Below are positions 1 to 5,554 of a DNA stretch of 6,140 nucleotides, in pieces. Positions within the stretch are counted from its first letter, which is position 1. Every line of letters starts with the position of its first letter. The stretch comes from an uncultured Collinsella sp. GTDB taxonomy: Bacteria; Actinomycetota; Coriobacteriia; Coriobacteriales; Coriobacteriaceae. Location of the stretch: contig URIK01000110.1 in NCBI GenBank assembly GCA_900547855.1, positions 1 through 6,140 on the forward strand, given 5' to 3'. Position numbers and translations under genes: made by a program. The notes beneath the pieces are model-generated. The model was not told the origin of the DNA, ran no database searches, and saw nothing but the letters and a program-made list of their open reading frames with translations.

Positions 1-672
1 GTCGAAGAGGAACATCATGGTGTTGCTGTTGCGTACCTTGAACTTGAAGAAGATGCGGTAGTTATTGTAGGCCGGCCTGAACGGCAGGAGGCCTGGCGAC
101 TCGATCTCGTAGTCGAGAGCCACCTCGTAATCACCCTCCTCGTACATGTCGATATGGGTGTTGGCGCCGACTTTGACGCTCGAAAGGTATTCAGTGCTGA
201 CGGTGGGCTCGGTTGAGGCGTTCTGGTAATCGGTGTGCTTGGTTATGAGGGCGCCGTGGCCGAAATCGGTCTTGGGAATGCCGAAATACTCGTCGTACCC
301 GTTTCCGTCGCCGGAGATTTTTCTTTTGTCGTCCCCGTTCAGGGAATCGATACTCTGATCGAGCTGAAAGCTGAGCTCAACCTGATCGCCACTGTTTTTA
401 AGAAACACGGGGACATCGTCGCCCGCTCTGCTCGTGAAGCCGCTGACGACGAACCTGCCAAGCTTCCATCCAAAGTGGGGGTCCCCCTCTTTGATGCTGT
501 TGGATTCCGAATAGCCGTTGTCCAGGCCCGTGTTGACAACCTTGTCGTAGTAGTACTTGTTGTCCTCGGAACCGTTGCTGCTTGAATCATCCGCCAGTGT
601 GATTGTGGGCAGTGTAACCGATAGAGCAGCGACGGCGCACAGCACGGCAAGCAACGCGCGTTTCATTCTCAT
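1..672 (-). CDS. Secreted protein of unknown function, N-terminal 224 residues (3' end outside window)
   Basis: The minus-strand frame stays open from ATG at 672 to the window edge, so only the N-terminus is visible. The start is chosen because AGGAG lies 7 bases upstream; a second Met at residue 3 is less well placed. Residues 1-27 form a Sec signal peptide: basic MRMKR, then a hydrophobic Leu/Ala/Val stretch, then a likely cut after TLA (27). There is no lipobox. The mature part begins with an acidic, Ser/Asn-rich linker (28-39). A polar, aromatic-rich, probably beta-strand domain follows, with conserved-looking patches DPHFGWKLG (64-72), GYDEYFGI (125-132), EEGDYEVALDYEI (178-190) and NYRIFFKFKVRN (204-215). 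I recall similar hypothetical proteins in gut Firmicutes and Actinobacteria, but no function. Its place in the envelope or outside the cell is inferred from the signal peptide; a C-terminal anchor could lie beyond the edge. Confidence 0.85.
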   Translation of the reverse strand, partial: MRMKRALLAVLCAVAALSVTLPTITLADDSSSNGSEDNKYYYDKVVNTGLDNGYSESNSIKEGDPHFGWKLGRFVVSGFTSRAGDDVPVFLKNSGDQVELSFQLDQSIDSLNGDDKRKISGDGNGYDEYFGIPKTDFGHGALITKHTDYQNASTEPTVSTEYLSSVKVGANTHIDMYEEGDYEVALDYEIESPGLLPFRPAYNNYRIFFKFKVRNSNTMMFLFD

Positions 673-709
673 TCAAGCGCTCCTAGCACCCGTTTCGACA
701 ATAAAAGTC

Positions 710-715
710 ATTATA
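710..715 (-). promoter_or_regulatory. -10 element of the promoter for the secreted-protein gene
   Basis: Read on the minus strand, these bases are a perfect TATAAT, preceded directly by TG. Transcription would begin near 703, giving a leader of about 30 bases that includes the AGGAG ribosome site before the ATG at 672. The -35 region is poor: the best hexamer is TTTCGA with an 18-base spacer. The promoter lies just beyond the 3' end of the amidase relic, so the secreted gene probably has its own transcript. Confidence 0.6.
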
Positions 716-769
716 CAGAACGCCGCCAGCACATCGAAAGGGCGAGGGAGACTCCGTCGGAATAAGCCC

Positions 770-1183
770 AAGCACGGCGCGCGCCGAGCATTTTAAGGCG
801 TTTACATACGACGACGGGTACAGCTTGCCCGCCACGCTACAGCGTCGGATTACGTCATCGGCAGGCGAACCGCTGCGATTATGGATGCTCGCCATCAGCG
901 CGACAAGCGTATTGTCCCGACCTCCATTCCATCCGAGCACAGGCTGGACGCCCAACGAAGGCAAGCTGAGCAACGCCACCCTCGCTCACCAATTCGCACA
1001 GTGTGCCGTCCTTATCAATGAAATAACGGGCAGAAGCTCTTGCCAATGAGCGCGAGAAGTACAACGGGTTGTTGCGCCCCGACGCCTCAGTGCCGGCTCA
1101 GCGAACCACGATTATTGAGATGCGGCTGCCCCGGCGGTGTAGTTGCGGGAATCGCACTGGATGAACTCCATATCGTTAGCCAT
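770..1183 (-). pseudogene. Decayed phage-type N-acetylmuramoyl-L-alanine amidase (endolysin, Amidase_2 family)
   Basis: Pieces of one amidase domain appear in order on the minus strand but in different frames. ATG at 1183, with GGAAGGG as ribosome site, gives MANDMEFIQCDSRNYTAG. A frame change near the GGGG at about 1131-1134 leads to ISIIVVR, a TGA stop, AGTEASGRNNPLYFSR, then ARYFIDKDGTLCELV. A second shift near 960-985 gives NTLVALMASIHNRSG, SPADDVIRR and VAGKLYPSSYV. Living relatives read roughly IVVHYTAGT, SAHYFIDKDGT and VIRHYDVTGKLCP. Here both zinc-binding His positions are Arg, the zinc-binding Cys is Tyr, and the WHAG motif is missing. The total span (about 138 codons) is close to one full domain, so this is point and indel decay rather than a large truncation. 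The intact enzyme would cut the bond between muramic acid and L-Ala in peptidoglycan during phage lysis or autolysis. The 3' limit is approximate: the last frame stays open to 683. Confidence 0.82.
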
Positions 1184-1341
1184 CCTGCCCTTCCGATGAG
1201 TACCATCAAAATTGACCCCATGCACGAAGTTCCCAAGCAGGAGCGACCCCAGCCACCGCCTTCATCATCCAGGTCATCATCCAGAGCGACCACGAATCAG
1301 TTGGAAGCTGAATGCCGATTTCAGGAGGCGCGCTAGAATGG
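1184..1341. other. Stretch with no recognisable gene, upstream of the amidase relic
   Basis: Open frames here are short and change often. On the minus strand, a frame joined directly to the amidase start reads LLGNFVHGVNFDGTHRKGR. In another frame there is a Trp/Met-rich hydrophobic run. In phage lysis modules a holin commonly sits just upstream of the amidase, so this could be a holin remnant. The sequence is too degraded to claim that. Confidence 0.3.
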
Positions 1342-1370
1342 TGGAAAACCAGCAGCGTTGACCATATAAA
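1342..1370 (+). promoter_or_regulatory. Candidate sigma-70-type promoter of the two-gene membrane operon
   Basis: TGGAAA (1342-1347, four of six matches to the -35 consensus) is followed after 17 bases by TATAAA (1365-1370, five of six matches to the -10 consensus). Transcription would start near 1377, about 19 bases before the GTG at 1396, leaving room for the GGAAGGAG ribosome site. The spacing is ideal and the position suits the gene, but this is only a pattern match. Confidence 0.5.
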
Positions 1371-1382
1371 CGATAACCATCC

Positions 1383-1390
1383 GGAAGGAG
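1383..1390 (+). promoter_or_regulatory. Ribosome binding site that fixes a GTG start
   Basis: GGAAGGAG ends 5 bases before the in-frame GTG at 1396. The frame also holds an upstream ATG at 1312, but nothing like a ribosome site precedes it. The start at 1312 would also lie upstream of the candidate promoter. Translation is therefore assigned to GTG 1396. Confidence 0.75.
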
Positions 1391-1395
1391 CTTCC

Positions 1396-2190
1396 GTGAG
1401 ACTCTTCGACAAAGGCTTCGACCCATTGGCCGAAATTCAGAAAACGGCCGACTCTGCCGGCAAGGCAATCGGGGATGCAGCCGGCTCCATCGGAAAGATA
1501 ATCGGCGACGTCGCCAACGCAGCCGACTCCGCAGCCGTTGACATCGCTGAAAAGGCCAGTCTGGTAGCCGGTGGCACTGCCAAGAGTATCCAAGAGGGCG
1601 CATCGTCGGCATTGGAGAATGCCGGAAACCAGATTAAGCAGATCAAGGAGGACCAAGAGAGTCATAAAAATAACTTCACGACGATTGGGTCCCTTCAGCC
1701 CGTCGTAAACGTAATCAACGATGCCGCGGTGGCGCTTGACGACAAGAGCCGTACGATCGAGGAAAGCACGATTCCCGAGGTCGTGGCTGGCGCCCTGGGC
1801 GCAGGTGTTGGAAGCGCCGGCTCCTTCATGGCGCTGTACGGCCTCGGCTCCGTCGGTCATTCCGCCGCAGGCATCACGTCAGGTCTTGCGGCGGCCGGTG
1901 GCATCGTGGGCGGCGGCATGGTCGCGGGCGTCTTCGTGCTCGCGGCGCCGGTGGCCATCGCAGCCGGTACGGGCGTCGCGGTCGCGTCCCACCTTAAGAA
2001 CAAACAAATGGGCCAGGAGAAGGAGCGCCTGTACAAAGAGGCGCTTGCCAAGCACCAGGCGATTATCCAAGCGCTCAAGGACGAGTCAGACACAAGCGTT
2101 GAGCGCCTCGAGTACCTACAGTCTCTCAACGTCCTGCTCGAAAGGGCGGTGCGAGATCTCAAGAGCGACCTGGCAATTCAAGATGAGTAG
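1396..2190 (+). CDS. Helical protein with Gly/Ala-rich hydrophobic core, first gene of a two-gene operon
   Basis: 264 residues from a GTG start; function unknown. Residues 10-90 are Ala/Gly/Asp/Lys-rich, with short recurring units such as AGKAIGD, SIGKIIGD and DVANAADSA. They should form long amphipathic helices, as in LEA-like or membrane-surface proteins. Residues 129-198 are a Gly/Ala/Val-rich hydrophobic block. It has two parts, about 129-154 and 157-198, the second containing AAGITSGLAAAGG and GGGMVAGVFVLAAPVA, so one or two membrane hairpins are likely. A Lys-rich break (199-209) then leads to a charged C-terminal coiled coil (about 207-262). There is no signal peptide. The Gly-rich core loosely recalls the interferon-induced 6-16/ISG12 membrane family; that is an eye comparison only. 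The 3' end overlaps the next gene by 8 bases, so the two are surely co-translated. Alternatives are a pore-forming effector or a membrane-shaping scaffold. Confidence 0.85.
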   Translation: MRLFDKGFDPLAEIQKTADSAGKAIGDAAGSIGKIIGDVANAADSAAVDIAEKASLVAGGTAKSIQEGASSALENAGNQIKQIKEDQESHKNNFTTIGSLQPVVNVINDAAVALDDKSRTIEESTIPEVVAGALGAGVGSAGSFMALYGLGSVGHSAAGITSGLAAAGGIVGGGMVAGVFVLAAPVAIAAGTGVAVASHLKNKQMGQEKERLYKEALAKHQAIIQALKDESDTSVERLEYLQSLNVLLERAVRDLKSDLAIQDE

Positions 2191-3544
2191 GCACGAATAC
2201 TCCAACGGCGAGAAGGAGATCAACGCCGTCCTTGCCCACCAAGACGACCAGATCAAGTCGATTTCATTCCCATCGGCCGAAGAACTCGAAGGCCACATTG
2301 CCAGCAGCGAGAAGCTGCTGGCGTCGCTCAGCTACGACCTCCCTCAACGCAACAAGGGCGCAAAGCCCGTCCGCACCGGCCAGCCGCTCATGGCCCCCAC
2401 ATGGAATCAGATACTCGACGAAGCCCTGCAAGCGGGCAACGGGTCTGCCGAACTCGAAGACCTCTTCACAGAAGAAGAACTTCAAGCCAACCGCGAGGAG
2501 GTCCTGGCATTAAACGAGCAGTACAACCAGATCCATCGCATGGACGCCGTCGACGTGGCCATAGCCGCGAGCGCCGGCTTTCTAGCCGCGGTCGTGGACA
2601 TCCTACTCGTCGGAATCCCCCAGAAGACCCACGACGGCCTGAAGGCGGGCCCGCTCTCCGATTACATCCGTGACTACTTCGACAAGCGTTTCCCGCCCAA
2701 TGAGATGGAGAGGCTTGCGAACTCCAAGGTAAGCAAGGTTCCCTACGACGCCCAGGACAACAGAAACACCGCCACGCGGGTGGAAGGCCTCTCGGCCTAC
2801 TACCACAGGCTCTTATCCCTTGGACACGACCCACTGCTTGGCTTCGTCTTCGGCGTATCGGACATCCTCACGGGCAGGATGACCACCATCGATAAAAACG
2901 GCAAAATCGTATCCCAAGTGATGGAATGTTACACAGGACGTAAGGAGGCCGATATTTTCGCCGCCATCGCAAAGCAGATCATCCATCTCAAGTCGGACAT
3001 CACAACCTCCATGGGCCTGCCCGCACCGCTCATGGAGCTGTTCAACATCATGCAGTTTGGCAGCATAGGCGAAGAAGAACAAACGGTTGCAGAGATTGTC
3101 CAGGGCATGTATTTCGAGGGCTACGATTTCATTCACTTCTGTTCAACCTCGGTCCCCGTCGCCATAGTCGAAGTCGTGGTCAGGCTCTGTTACACGATCC
3201 GCAAGGTAAAAGAAGGGCTGACCATAAAGGATGCCATCCCGTTCTCAACCGAACCCAGCAAGAACCCCAAGCTTGCAACGATGCTCTTCACCGCCCATTG
3301 CGTGGCCACAGCCGTGAACGCCGGAAAGCTAGTCTTCACCGAGAACCCCATGGCTATCAACTACCCGCAATGGATTGCGTTCGCGAAATACAGCTACCAG
3401 CAACTCAAATGGGTTGCTATAACCAAACCTGCCGAGCGTGACTGGTTCGTTCGCAAAGCCACCGAAGGAGAGCTGACAGACGCCTACGATGATATCGACC
3501 AACTCTTTGGCGAAATGTGTCCAGAGACTGTGGTCATCGGTTAA
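2183..3544 (+). CDS. Uncharacterised protein with several hydrophobic segments, second gene of the operon
   Basis: 453 residues; function unknown. The ATG at 2183 lies inside the end of the preceding gene and has no close Shine-Dalgarno, so it is probably translated by re-initiation after the TAG at 2190. The next Met is at residue 70. Residues 1-122 are soluble and helical, with an acidic part (90-107). Hydrophobic segments lie at about 124-146 (ending DILLVGIP), 217-231 (LLGFVFGVSDILTG), 322-338 (VPVAIVEVVVRLCY) and 364-380. Between them are polar blocks that look conserved in style: GPLSDYIRDYFDKRFPP (156-172), KVSKVPYDAQDNRNT (182-196), YYHRLLSLGHDPLLG (206-220), FGSIGEEEQTVAEIVQGMY (292-310) and NYPQWIAFAKYSYQQLKW (393-410). 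His208, His215, His372 and several Asp could form a catalytic or metal site, but I recognise no known catalytic motif. The overlap with the upstream gene suggests the two products act together. Confidence 0.87.
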   Translation: MSRHEYSNGEKEINAVLAHQDDQIKSISFPSAEELEGHIASSEKLLASLSYDLPQRNKGAKPVRTGQPLMAPTWNQILDEALQAGNGSAELEDLFTEEELQANREEVLALNEQYNQIHRMDAVDVAIAASAGFLAAVVDILLVGIPQKTHDGLKAGPLSDYIRDYFDKRFPPNEMERLANSKVSKVPYDAQDNRNTATRVEGLSAYYHRLLSLGHDPLLGFVFGVSDILTGRMTTIDKNGKIVSQVMECYTGRKEADIFAAIAKQIIHLKSDITTSMGLPAPLMELFNIMQFGSIGEEEQTVAEIVQGMYFEGYDFIHFCSTSVPVAIVEVVVRLCYTIRKVKEGLTIKDAIPFSTEPSKNPKLATMLFTAHCVATAVNAGKLVFTENPMAINYPQWIAFAKYSYQQLKWVAITKPAERDWFVRKATEGELTDAYDDIDQLFGEMCPETVVIG

Positions 3545-3619
3545 CTCCTCCATCACCGAACAAATAGGGCTCTTTTTTCTGTAATCGGCTAAGATATCCG
3601 ACAAGATGCCGGACGAGCC

Positions 3620-3627
3620 GGAAGGGA
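3620..3627 (+). promoter_or_regulatory. Ribosome binding site that fixes the start of the 60-residue gene
   Basis: GGAAGGGA ends 5 bases before ATG 3633. An in-frame ATG at 3606 has no such site in front of it, so the shorter product is preferred. Confidence 0.65.
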
Positions 3628-3632
3628 CTGAC

Positions 3633-3815
3633 ATGTACATCCACCTCAGCAAGGAAGACAGCGAAAAGCTGGACCGCCTCATGCGTGAGTATGAGCAGAC
3701 CTTCCATGAGAGGTGCCACGCTTACTGCATGCGCGACCCTATCGCCGAGATAGAGAAGTGCCTGAAAACCGGCAGGCCGTCCAAGATCAAGCCTGAACCC
3801 GGAGCGGTCTACTAG
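3633..3815 (+). CDS. Small charged protein of unknown function (60 residues)
   Basis: The start at ATG 3633 is supported by GGAAGGGA 5 bases upstream. Residues 5-27 form a charged helix (LSKEDSEKLDRLMREYEQTF). A cluster with His25, Cys28, His29, Cys32 and, further on, Cys43 follows, then DPIAEIEKCLKTGRP (35-49) and a short Pro-rich tail ending GAVY. It has no signal peptide or membrane segment, so it should be cytoplasmic. The His/Cys cluster could bind a metal, but the spacing is not a standard zinc finger. The gene starts 88 bases after the operon and may share its transcript or use a weak promoter with TAAGAT at 3590-3595. I recall short proteins of this style in gut Actinobacteria without a known role; an antitoxin-like or regulatory partner is possible but unproven. 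Confidence 0.7.
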   Translation: MYIHLSKEDSEKLDRLMREYEQTFHERCHAYCMRDPIAEIEKCLKTGRPSKIKPEPGAVY

Positions 3816-3824
3816 AACAGTTTC

Positions 3825-3841
3825 AGAGCCCCTCTATTTTT
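3825..3841 (+). terminator. Weak possible terminator after the 60-residue gene
   Basis: AGAG (3825-3828) pairs with CTCT (3832-3835) around a 3-base loop, followed by one A and five T. The stem is only 4 base pairs, so termination would be inefficient, but the position, 10 bases after the stop codon, is right. Confidence 0.3.
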
Positions 3842-3898
3842 GATACTGCCACCGCGGGCAGACACTTTTAGAAGACATCGGCAAGCATGATATTGCTC

Positions 3899-3910
3899 AA
3901 CGTTAACGTT
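3899..3910. repeat. Perfect 12-base palindrome made of two AACGTT units
   Basis: AACGTTAACGTT reads the same on both strands and is also a tandem repeat of a 6-base palindrome. It sits between two convergent genes, where an operator would not be expected. It may be a protein-binding site or chance. Confidence 0.4.
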
Positions 3911-3929
3911 CCGATCGAGGACTTTTAAT

Positions 3930-3946
3930 GAAGTGCCCAGCACTTC
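3930..3946. repeat. Inverted repeat, 7-base arms with 3-base loop
   Basis: GAAGTGC (3930-3936) and GCACTTC (3940-3946) are exact reverse complements around CCA. No T-run follows on either strand, so it is not a classic intrinsic terminator. It could act as an RNA 3'-end stabiliser for the plus-strand transcript. Confidence 0.45.
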
Positions 3947-3956
3947 CCCGCAACAC

Positions 3957-3993
3957 AAAAACGGGGGCGGCCCGCGCTCCTGCGAGCTGCCCC
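3957..3993 (-). terminator. Intrinsic terminator of the zinc-ribbon gene
   Basis: On the minus strand GGGGC (3993-3989) pairs with GCCCC (3968-3964). After one A/C mismatch, six further pairs follow (GCTCGC with GCGGGC, including one G-U), closing a short loop. A C and a G then lead into TTTTT (3961-3957). It starts 44 bases after the TAG at 4038. The GC-rich stem plus U-run is a textbook Rho-independent terminator. Confidence 0.85.
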
Positions 3994-4037
3994 ATACCCT
4001 TGGCTATCGCATCATAAAACTAGTCAGCACCACTCCC

Positions 4038-5375
4038 CTACTTCCCAAATAGCGCACCCAGCAGACCGCGGCGTTTGGGCTTTTCTTCTCGGTAGGAACC
4101 CTCGGCAACCGCTGCAACCTGGCGCGGTTGCTCGCCGCCTCCACGGCGCACGATCTGGTATAGGAACGGCGATTTAACATATTTGACCTCGACGGGCGTT
4201 GCGTGCACGGTGCTCTCGCCGGACAGATGCAGGCTCGGGTTGAGCGGCGCCACGATATGCGTCTCGCGCTTGTCGCTAAATACCACCGCGGCCGCGCGGC
4301 CCGTCTGGCCGTTTACGGCAATGCGCACCTGCTCGCCATCGCGACCGTCTGTCGCCGGACGATCGACATAGTAGACCGGCACCATCACCAGGCCGTCCTT
4401 ATGCTTGCGGGCCTTGCATGCCCACGTGCGGATGCTCTTTTTATTGAGCCCCAGTACAGCCTCGGCGTCGTTGCCCGCAACGTCGAGCGCCAACTTATCA
4501 ATGACCACCTGGTCCTTGGTAGACGCATCGACGGAGACAACGCGGAAGTCACCTTCCTGCATGGCGGGATCGAACGGCCCAACCTTGGCAAAGTCCCACG
4601 GCTCCAAAATGCCCATGAGGCGAACGTCCAGGTAGTTTGCCCTGGGGTTTGCCCAGTCGAGCACCTCGTAGTACACCATGGTTTCCTTGCTCAGGCCCTT
4701 GCCCGGGAAGCTCGCCATCATGCGCAGGTCCGCCAGCGCCATGGGGAAATAGAAGAGCATCATGTCGTTTTGGATCGCATCTTCCACGTCGTGCCCGGCA
4801 AAGGCATCCGGGTACTGGCGCACCAGCTGCAGCGCGTTGGCACGTGCCTGCTGCGGCGAGATTTCGCAGGGAATACCCTGATCCGGCACATACTCCGCAC
4901 CCACGCCCATGGTCAGACGCTTGCTAAACGTCCCCGGCTTGAGCAGGTCGGCAATGCCGATCTTGTTGCCGCAGGACGGGCACTCAAACACGCGCTGGGT
5001 CGACTCGCCCTCAAAGGACGCACCACAGAAGGGGCAAGGAATACTCACATGCGTGGCCTCTTGGAACTCCTGCGCCGTGCCGCGATCCTCCCACAGCAGA
5101 TGTTCCAGGACCGACTGATTGCGCCAGTGCGAATTGAAGAAATACCAGTCCGGGTCCTCCGGGCGCTCGAGTTGCGACACATGCGTGAGCTTGAGCAGTC
5201 CATCCACCACCGTCAGCGGCGTATGGCGAATGCCCAGGGCGCTCTTGGGCTCTCCGACGTCCGCCTGCCACGGAACGACCGTGCCGCAATAGGCGCACTC
5301 AAAGCTGCGCTTAGCCTGGTGCGAGTACATAGGGCCGCCGCAGTTTTGACATTTAATGGCAAACATCTCGTCCAT
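4038..5375 (-). CDS. Protein with two N-terminal zinc ribbons, role unknown
   Basis: 445 residues from ATG 5375, chosen because AAGGAGG lies 8 bases upstream; the frame is open back to a TTG at 5426 but nothing supports that start. Two zinc ribbons are clear: Cys9/Cys12 with Cys27/Cys30 (CQNCGG and CAYCG), and Cys114/Cys117 with Cys132/Cys135 (CPFCG and CPSCG). The part between them (about 45-105) contains DPDWYFFNSHWR and is mixed helix and strand. Residues 140 to about 410 are a long soluble domain with FYFPMALADLRMM and VMVPVYYVDRP. The end is basic then hydrophobic, KPKRRGLLGALFGK, which could touch the membrane. There is no signal peptide. Zinc ribbons commonly bind nucleic acid or protein partners, or act as structural clips. 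The gene is monocistronic here, with its own terminator and a divergent neighbour. Genome pipelines would probably label it a TFIIB-type zinc-ribbon protein; I cannot give a specific function. Confidence 0.9.
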   Translation of the reverse strand: MDEMFAIKCQNCGGPMYSHQAKRSFECAYCGTVVPWQADVGEPKSALGIRHTPLTVVDGLLKLTHVSQLERPEDPDWYFFNSHWRNQSVLEHLLWEDRGTAQEFQEATHVSIPCPFCGASFEGESTQRVFECPSCGNKIGIADLLKPGTFSKRLTMGVGAEYVPDQGIPCEISPQQARANALQLVRQYPDAFAGHDVEDAIQNDMMLFYFPMALADLRMMASFPGKGLSKETMVYYEVLDWANPRANYLDVRLMGILEPWDFAKVGPFDPAMQEGDFRVVSVDASTKDQVVIDKLALDVAGNDAEAVLGLNKKSIRTWACKARKHKDGLVMVPVYYVDRPATDGRDGEQVRIAVNGQTGRAAAVVFSDKRETHIVAPLNPSLHLSGESTVHATPVEVKYVKSPFLYQIVRRGGGEQPRQVAAVAEGSYREEKPKRRGLLGALFGK

Positions 5376-5383
5376 GGAAACGT

Positions 5384-5390
5384 CCTCCTT
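5384..5390 (-). promoter_or_regulatory. Ribosome binding site of the zinc-ribbon gene
   Basis: On the minus strand AAGGAGG lies 8 bases before ATG 5375, a near-perfect Shine-Dalgarno. It rules out the longer frame starting at TTG 5426. Confidence 0.8.
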
Positions 5391-5403
5391 TGCACAGGGG
5401 CTG

Positions 5404-5422
5404 TCGACATTAAGTATGTCGA
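5404..5422. repeat. Inverted repeat upstream of the zinc-ribbon gene, possible operator
   Basis: TCGACAT (5404-5410) and ATGTCGA (5416-5422) are exact reverse complements separated by TAAGT. The dyad lies 29 bases before the ATG at 5375. On the minus strand its centre contains ACTTAA, so it may overlap a -10 element (CTTAAT at 5414-5409). It could be an operator or a leader-RNA hairpin. Confidence 0.45.
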
Positions 5423-5429
5423 GCAAGCA

Positions 5430-5454
5430 GGCACATGCCCATACCCATGTGGCC
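5430..5454. repeat. Second imperfect inverted repeat in the divergent promoter region
   Basis: GGCACATG (5430-5437) pairs with CATGTGGCC (5446-5454) with one bulged base around CCCATACC. It follows the 5404-5422 dyad after only 7 bases. No T-run adjoins it, so it is not a terminator. Confidence 0.4.
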
Positions 5455-5554
5455 CAAAATGGACCACCCAGGCAGACGAGAAGGCTCGCTCGTTAGCACC
5501 GGCAGACTATTGCTGCATTTTCTGAGCATCGGTGCACGGCGCCCCCGCGCGAGC

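Noticed and set aside
235..585. 116-codon plus-strand open frame near the left edge
   Set aside because: It lies antisense to the secreted-protein gene, which has a signal peptide, ribosome site and promoter.
775..786. Palindrome CGGCGCGCGCCG followed by TTTT on the plus strand, terminator-like
   Set aside because: It has almost no loop, only a short T-run, and no plus-strand gene upstream. It lies inside the amidase relic and is explained by GC-rich sequence.
1338..1361. Seven-codon open frame MVENQQR after AGGAGG (1323-1328), possible leader peptide
   Set aside because: The ribosome site is good, but the frame overlaps the candidate promoter of the operon and would not be on its transcript. 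It is too short to support alone.
1721..2182. Open-frame extension of the second operon gene backwards through most of the first gene
   Set aside because: Its translation is Arg/Ser-rich low complexity and overlaps the well-supported first gene in another frame. The ATG at 2183 is the natural coupled start.
3536..3576. TCGGT/ACCGA inverted repeat across the stop of the second operon gene with a T-run further on
   Set aside because: The T-run is more than 10 bases from the 5-bp stem and the loop is long, so it does not fit an intrinsic terminator.
3928..4017. 29-codon open frame preceded by GAGGA
   Set aside because: It runs through the hairpin and terminator of the opposite gene, and its peptide has no recognisable feature. 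Probably chance.
4203..5525. 440-codon plus-strand open frame opposite the zinc-ribbon gene
   Set aside because: It is a His/Arg/Leu-rich antisense shadow of a GC-rich gene. The minus strand has intact zinc ribbons, a strong ribosome site and a terminator.
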